64,000 bases of DNA from Kryptolebias marmoratus (lineage: Eukaryota > Chordata > Actinopteri > Cyprinodontiformes > Rivulidae), in NCBI RefSeq assembly GCF_001649575.2, contig NC_051439.1, positions 10,165,234-10,229,233 on the forward strand, written 5' to 3'. A program made the translations under genes and the position numbers. Shown here in pieces: positions 60,213 through 64,000 of this stretch. Position 1 is the stretch's first letter, and every line of letters starts with the position of its first letter. The notes under the pieces were generated by a model. That model searched no databases and was not told the origin of the DNA. It saw only the letters and a list, made by a program, of their open reading frames with translations.

Positions 60213-63200
60213 GTATGTGCACAGCTGGCCTGCTCAGTTTTTATTTGTCTTTTTGTAATTTTTCTGAAAGTATGGAATGAAAAAAGTTGTTTCATTTAGG
60301 CAGATATATCTACATTACAACACAAAGCTCAGATCTTGAGATTAAGGAAACAGACTGGTTAGATTAGATAAGTAGATAAGAAGCTCTTGCACTGAAACAA
60401 GTTTAACATTTGTTGTGTGTTGGGAAAAAAAAGGATTTCTTGTTATTACTTGTACAGGTTTTAATTCATTACTGTCAAAAAAGCGAACATTGTAAAGCAG
60501 ATTATTTTTCTTGAGATGGATTTCGTTTTACTCTTAAATATTATGAATTTCTGCTTATTTTCACTACAAATATATTAGCGTTTACAGCTGATTAATTGCT
60601 TACAATACAACAGAATCAAGGCTAGTAAAATGCCTTATCATCTAATAATACATCATTTATTTGCTGTATACTAAAACCAGTTAACTGTCCATTCTCTGTA
60701 AAGGATGGCATATTAATTATCACCATTAATTGTTTTGTTATGCAGCAACAGAACATCTCGTAGTCTTTTTAAATGATCATGCTTTGACCAAAACTATTAA
60801 AAATGTGTTGAAAATAAATTATTGAAGGTCATAAAAGCCCAGTTTTAGGGTAAACAGTTAAAAAAGCTGCATAAAGCCCCAAAAAATTCTATTAGATTTT
60901 TATATGGGGAGATGGGTCTGAATTCCCTTTTTTAAATTGCATATTAACACTGAAAGTAAGTAATTTGTGTAGGACGGTTAGTTTCATGCTCACATCACAT
61001 TTAATGTTATTTTCAAATTCGGGTTGTAACCTGACATTTTAAAAATAGGAACCAAAACCAGAACCTTGACAAAAAAGCTAACTCCCCAAAAAAGACTGAA
61101 TAAATATCAGAGTATTTCTGAGGAAATGTAAAATGCTTTTTTTTTTCCCAGAGAGATAAATGCTACTTGTTGAAGGTTTTGCAAGTTTACACAAACTAAA
61201 AGAAGGCCGTCTTATTCGTTAACTACCAAAAAAGCTTTACAAAAGGTTGTCAGCATAACCTATTGTTCTAAATGAATCATTTATGATAAAAGCACTGACT
61301 GTGACTAAACAGCCAGTAAAAAGCTCAAAAATTAACAAGAGGTATATGATATCCTTGTATTCTTCCAGTCATCGAGGAATGAATGAAATACTATAGGGAA
61401 GACGAAGTGAAACTGGAAAACCCATCTTGCTGAAATGTTGAAAATCCCAGGGATGAGTTTGTTCCAAATCTTATTTCTGAGAATTCAAACTGATAAAAAT
61501 CAACAAGCTGCTTCTTTCACATCTCCCTTATCTTTTCTGCTACCACACCTATCTGGTTTAAGCTTTCAATAAAAATGGTTTCATGGAATTGCAACCTGAT
61601 CCATTAAAATATTCATAATTTTATATTCTCCAGAGTCCAAAATTGGGCTAAAATAAAGAAATGAATAGATGTCAGGTTTTAAAAAGTAATATGACTGGTA
61701 ATAACTTATTTTATTTTTAACTACCGGGAAACTTTCATCACCAAACTGTCCTCTACATTTAGTGGATGATAGATAACAAATTTAAACTAAGTAGGCTAGA
61801 TTAAAGTTAACACTGATTATACTGAAATTATTATTTGGAGTAATGTGTGAGGATTTTGTAACGGGCCAAAAAATTAACCAATGCTTTCATCTGAATTTCA
61901 TGAGAAATTCAAACATAATCCTTTACATCGCTTTGGTGTAATTGGGCTGGTAATATTAGTTGGCTAATATATCAAACTCTGTTCCTCGGAGCCAATCTCC
62001 TGCATGTTTTAGATGTGTTCTTGCTTTAAAACACCTGCTTTAAATGAAGGACTTGTGGACGTGAAGCTGGAGAACTTGATGATTTGTTGAGGAGGTAATT
62101 AAACCGTTTGAATCAGGTGTGATGGAGCACACAAAAACCCTAAAACTTCCAGGAAGCCTGGAGTTTGACACCCCTGCATTTTATGTTTCATCCTTCTTTT
62201 ATTCATTTTTGGATGGTGACAAATGTCAGCTTGTGTGTGGCTTACTGAAAGTTTAAATAGAACAACGCCCCAAAGCCTTCACACTCGTGCGCTGTGAAGG
62301 CTCCTCCTAAAACTCCCTGGGACGGCCAGTTTACACTAAAACATGCATTCTTACTGCGTTTTGCTTGTAAAATACATCTCACTTTGATTTCAGCATTGGA
62401 ATCAAGAGATTTGTTTATCATCTATGCATTTCCTTATGTCTATAAGATTTAGCAACAGCTGCAGTCCTCTGATATTTTCAAGGGTTTGTGGCGAGTCAAA
62501 TTTAGCGCAGAGAGAAGCGAAGGCGTCAGTTTAAGTCACCTCTTGTGCCCTTTTAATATAACACTTCTGTCTCAGAGTTTCAGTTCCAGTAATCTTGCAG
62601 GTAAAAACAATAAAATGTGATAAACCACTCACACAAACAGGAAGACCTATTTTAATGGTTTGCTGAGTAAGATGGAAAACAACTAACCCTACATGCTGCT
62701 AGTCTTAGTGATAGGCGGACTCTTGTCAGCGCTTTGATTGCAATTTACACACCAACATATCAAGATATGTCACAAAATACGCTTCTTTGAATGACAATAA
62801 AAACTGGAAGAGGAGGAATGGAAAGTAAGAAAGAGGAGATGAATGAGGAAAGAGATGAAAAAAGTGAATCAAAAGAACATTTATAAATAAATACTGAGTG
62901 GTGAAAAGGGGAACAGGACAGGTGACGTTAAGTTGTTTTCTTTTTCCACACTTTCCAGAAATACCAGTCCTGCTGCAATAAAATCCATTTCAGGTAACGA
63001 CTGTTGTTTTAATGACACCAAAGCAATGTTAAACAACAGTAGTGTGCTGGCGCAAACAGGTTTGAATTAAAAAAATGTAGGTCCTTCACGCACATTTTCA
63101 ACCTTAGGTTTAAGATTTCAAGATAGCCAGCTAATATTACCAGCCCAAATCTGATTACATTTCAACCTCTCCTTGTTGTCTTTAGTTACGACTTTGTGTT

Positions 63201-63374
63201 AGCGACCTGCAAAGTGTTTTATAAGAACTCTGCAGAGACTTCCTTTAGACAGACAGAACTTGTTAATTCAGCAGACTTTCACATCCTGATCTAAGCCCTC
63301 AGTTGCTTCAAAGTTTAAAGCTCTGTCGTGGTTGGATAACATACTGATTTTTCTCGCTTTTTCCTCTTCTGCAG
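60213..63374 (+). other. ptafr: Presumed ptafr leader intron
   Basis: About 3.2 kb of AT-rich DNA without coding content or a recognised repeat. It ends in the acceptor TTTTTCCTCTTCTGCAG at 63374. Confidence 0.45.
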
Positions 63375-63383
63375 GCACAAGTG

Positions 63384-64000
63384 ATGGAGCATTTGAAGCC
63401 TCTCGAGAACTCCACCGACTTTCTGGACTCTGAGTTTCGCTACTGGCTCTTCCCCGTTTCCTACAGCATCTTCTTCATTGTGGGCTTCATCGCCAACATC
63501 TATGTGCTGTTCGTTCTGCGGTGCCTCCGACAAGCGAAGGCCATGGGGGAAATCCGGATCTACATGACCAACCTGACTGTTGCTGACCTGCTTTTTGTGT
63601 GTGCCCTTCCCTTTTGGATCAGTTATTACAGTCATAGAGGCGACTGGGTCTTCAGAGACTTCATGTGCCAGCTGACGGGCTCGCTCTTTTTCATCAACAC
63701 CTACGGTACCATCCTTTTCCTCGGAGCCATCAGCCTCAACCGATACTGGGCGGTCACTCAGCCTCTGGACGCAGCCTCCTCGGACCACAGGCGTCGCGGG
63801 ATCATAGTGTCCGTTCTTATCTGGTTGTTCACTGTAGCCATGGCCATTCCTAACATGACAAGCCCACAAACCCACATCGAATCAGGCAAAACCCGATGCT
63901 TTGAAGGGTACCAAAACGAAACTGATTACGAAAAGAGAAAAGTGGCTCTTTTGCATTTCCTGATAATTGCAATGTTTTTTGTTGTCTTTTTCCTTGTTGT
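63384..64000 (+). CDS. ptafr: Platelet-activating factor receptor, cut by the window end
   Basis: A class A GPCR that binds platelet-activating factor at the cell surface and signals through G proteins. The ATG lies 9 bases after an acceptor at 63374. The frame is open for 205 codons to the window edge. The N-terminus contains DSEFRYWLFPVSYSIFF, matching the human DSEFRY.LFP..YSI pattern as I recall it. TM1 is about residues 22-45 (N38), TM2 57-80 (NLTVAD, D68), TM3 95-120, TM4 138-158 and TM5 from 187. Cys95 and Cys172 (TRCFEGY) form the expected disulfide. SLFFINTYGTILFLGAI and SGKTRCFE are typical of this receptor. Asn9, Asn157 and Asn178 are in N-X-S/T sites. The DRY position reads NRY. 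The C-terminal part (rest of TM5 to TM7) lies beyond the window. A related purinergic-like receptor is less likely. Confidence 0.9.
   Translation, partial: MEHLKPLENSTDFLDSEFRYWLFPVSYSIFFIVGFIANIYVLFVLRCLRQAKAMGEIRIYMTNLTVADLLFVCALPFWISYYSHRGDWVFRDFMCQLTGSLFFINTYGTILFLGAISLNRYWAVTQPLDAASSDHRRRGIIVSVLIWLFTVAMAIPNMTSPQTHIESGKTRCFEGYQNETDYEKRKVALLHFLIIAMFFVVFFLV

Noticed and set aside
59836..60299. ORFs rich in Lys or Phe near 60 kb
   Set aside because: Generated by T- and A-runs. The region is better read as the ptafr promoter and leader.

Overview
The window reads as a vertebrate nuclear genome, most likely a teleost fish. The genes are split into many small exons with GT..AG borders. The non-coding DNA is AT-rich and dense in microsatellites. 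The interspersed repeats are typical of fish: several decayed Tc1/mariner elements, short inverted-repeat elements and a tRNA-like retroposon. There is no operon structure, plasmid, phage or CRISPR content. Two short assembly gaps are present (19349-19482 and 38925-38986). Family names come from recognition of the translated sequence, because no search could be run.

Left part (about 0.3-11.7 kb, plus strand): a complete kdm1a (LSD1) gene. Nineteen coding exons join without a frame break into an 831-residue histone demethylase. It has a basic nuclear localisation segment, a SWIRM domain, the FAD-binding Rossmann motif, the helical tower insertion and the catalytic lysine. A CpG-rich segment at 0.3-0.54 kb probably holds the promoter and a non-coding first exon.

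Middle part (about 13.6-52.4 kb, minus strand): luzp1 (leucine zipper protein 1), tail-to-tail with kdm1a. Four coding exons are well supported (27938 down to 23574). The end of the protein is unresolved: there is a strong 81-codon candidate exon at 18402-18647 and two weaker alternatives. The region 13.6-18.4 kb is probably a long 3' untranslated region. A 5' untranslated stretch at 27939-28154 ends at an acceptor, so upstream non-coding exons must exist. A CpG-rich block at 51.8-52.45 kb is the best promoter candidate, which would make the 28-52 kb region one long intron.

Right part (52.5-64.0 kb): intergenic DNA with repeats, then the start of ptafr (platelet-activating factor receptor, a class A GPCR) on the plus strand. 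Its main coding exon begins at 63384 and is cut by the window end after 205 codons, within the fifth membrane helix. A probable 5' non-coding exon ends at 60212.

The three genes do not form a pathway. LSD1 is a chromatin enzyme, LUZP1 a cytoskeleton- and centrosome-associated coiled-coil protein, and PTAFR a surface receptor. The kdm1a/luzp1 tail-to-tail arrangement matches the human order as I recall it, whereas ptafr next to luzp1 does not. I found no convincing new biological system. The items most worth a second look are the hidden luzp1 terminal exon, a luzp1 donor site next to a repeat, a frame-breaking decoy acceptor in kdm1a intron 1, a kdm1a acceptor with a GT repeat in place of a pyrimidine tract, and a repeat family with at least seven copies, two of them forming a long inverted pair.
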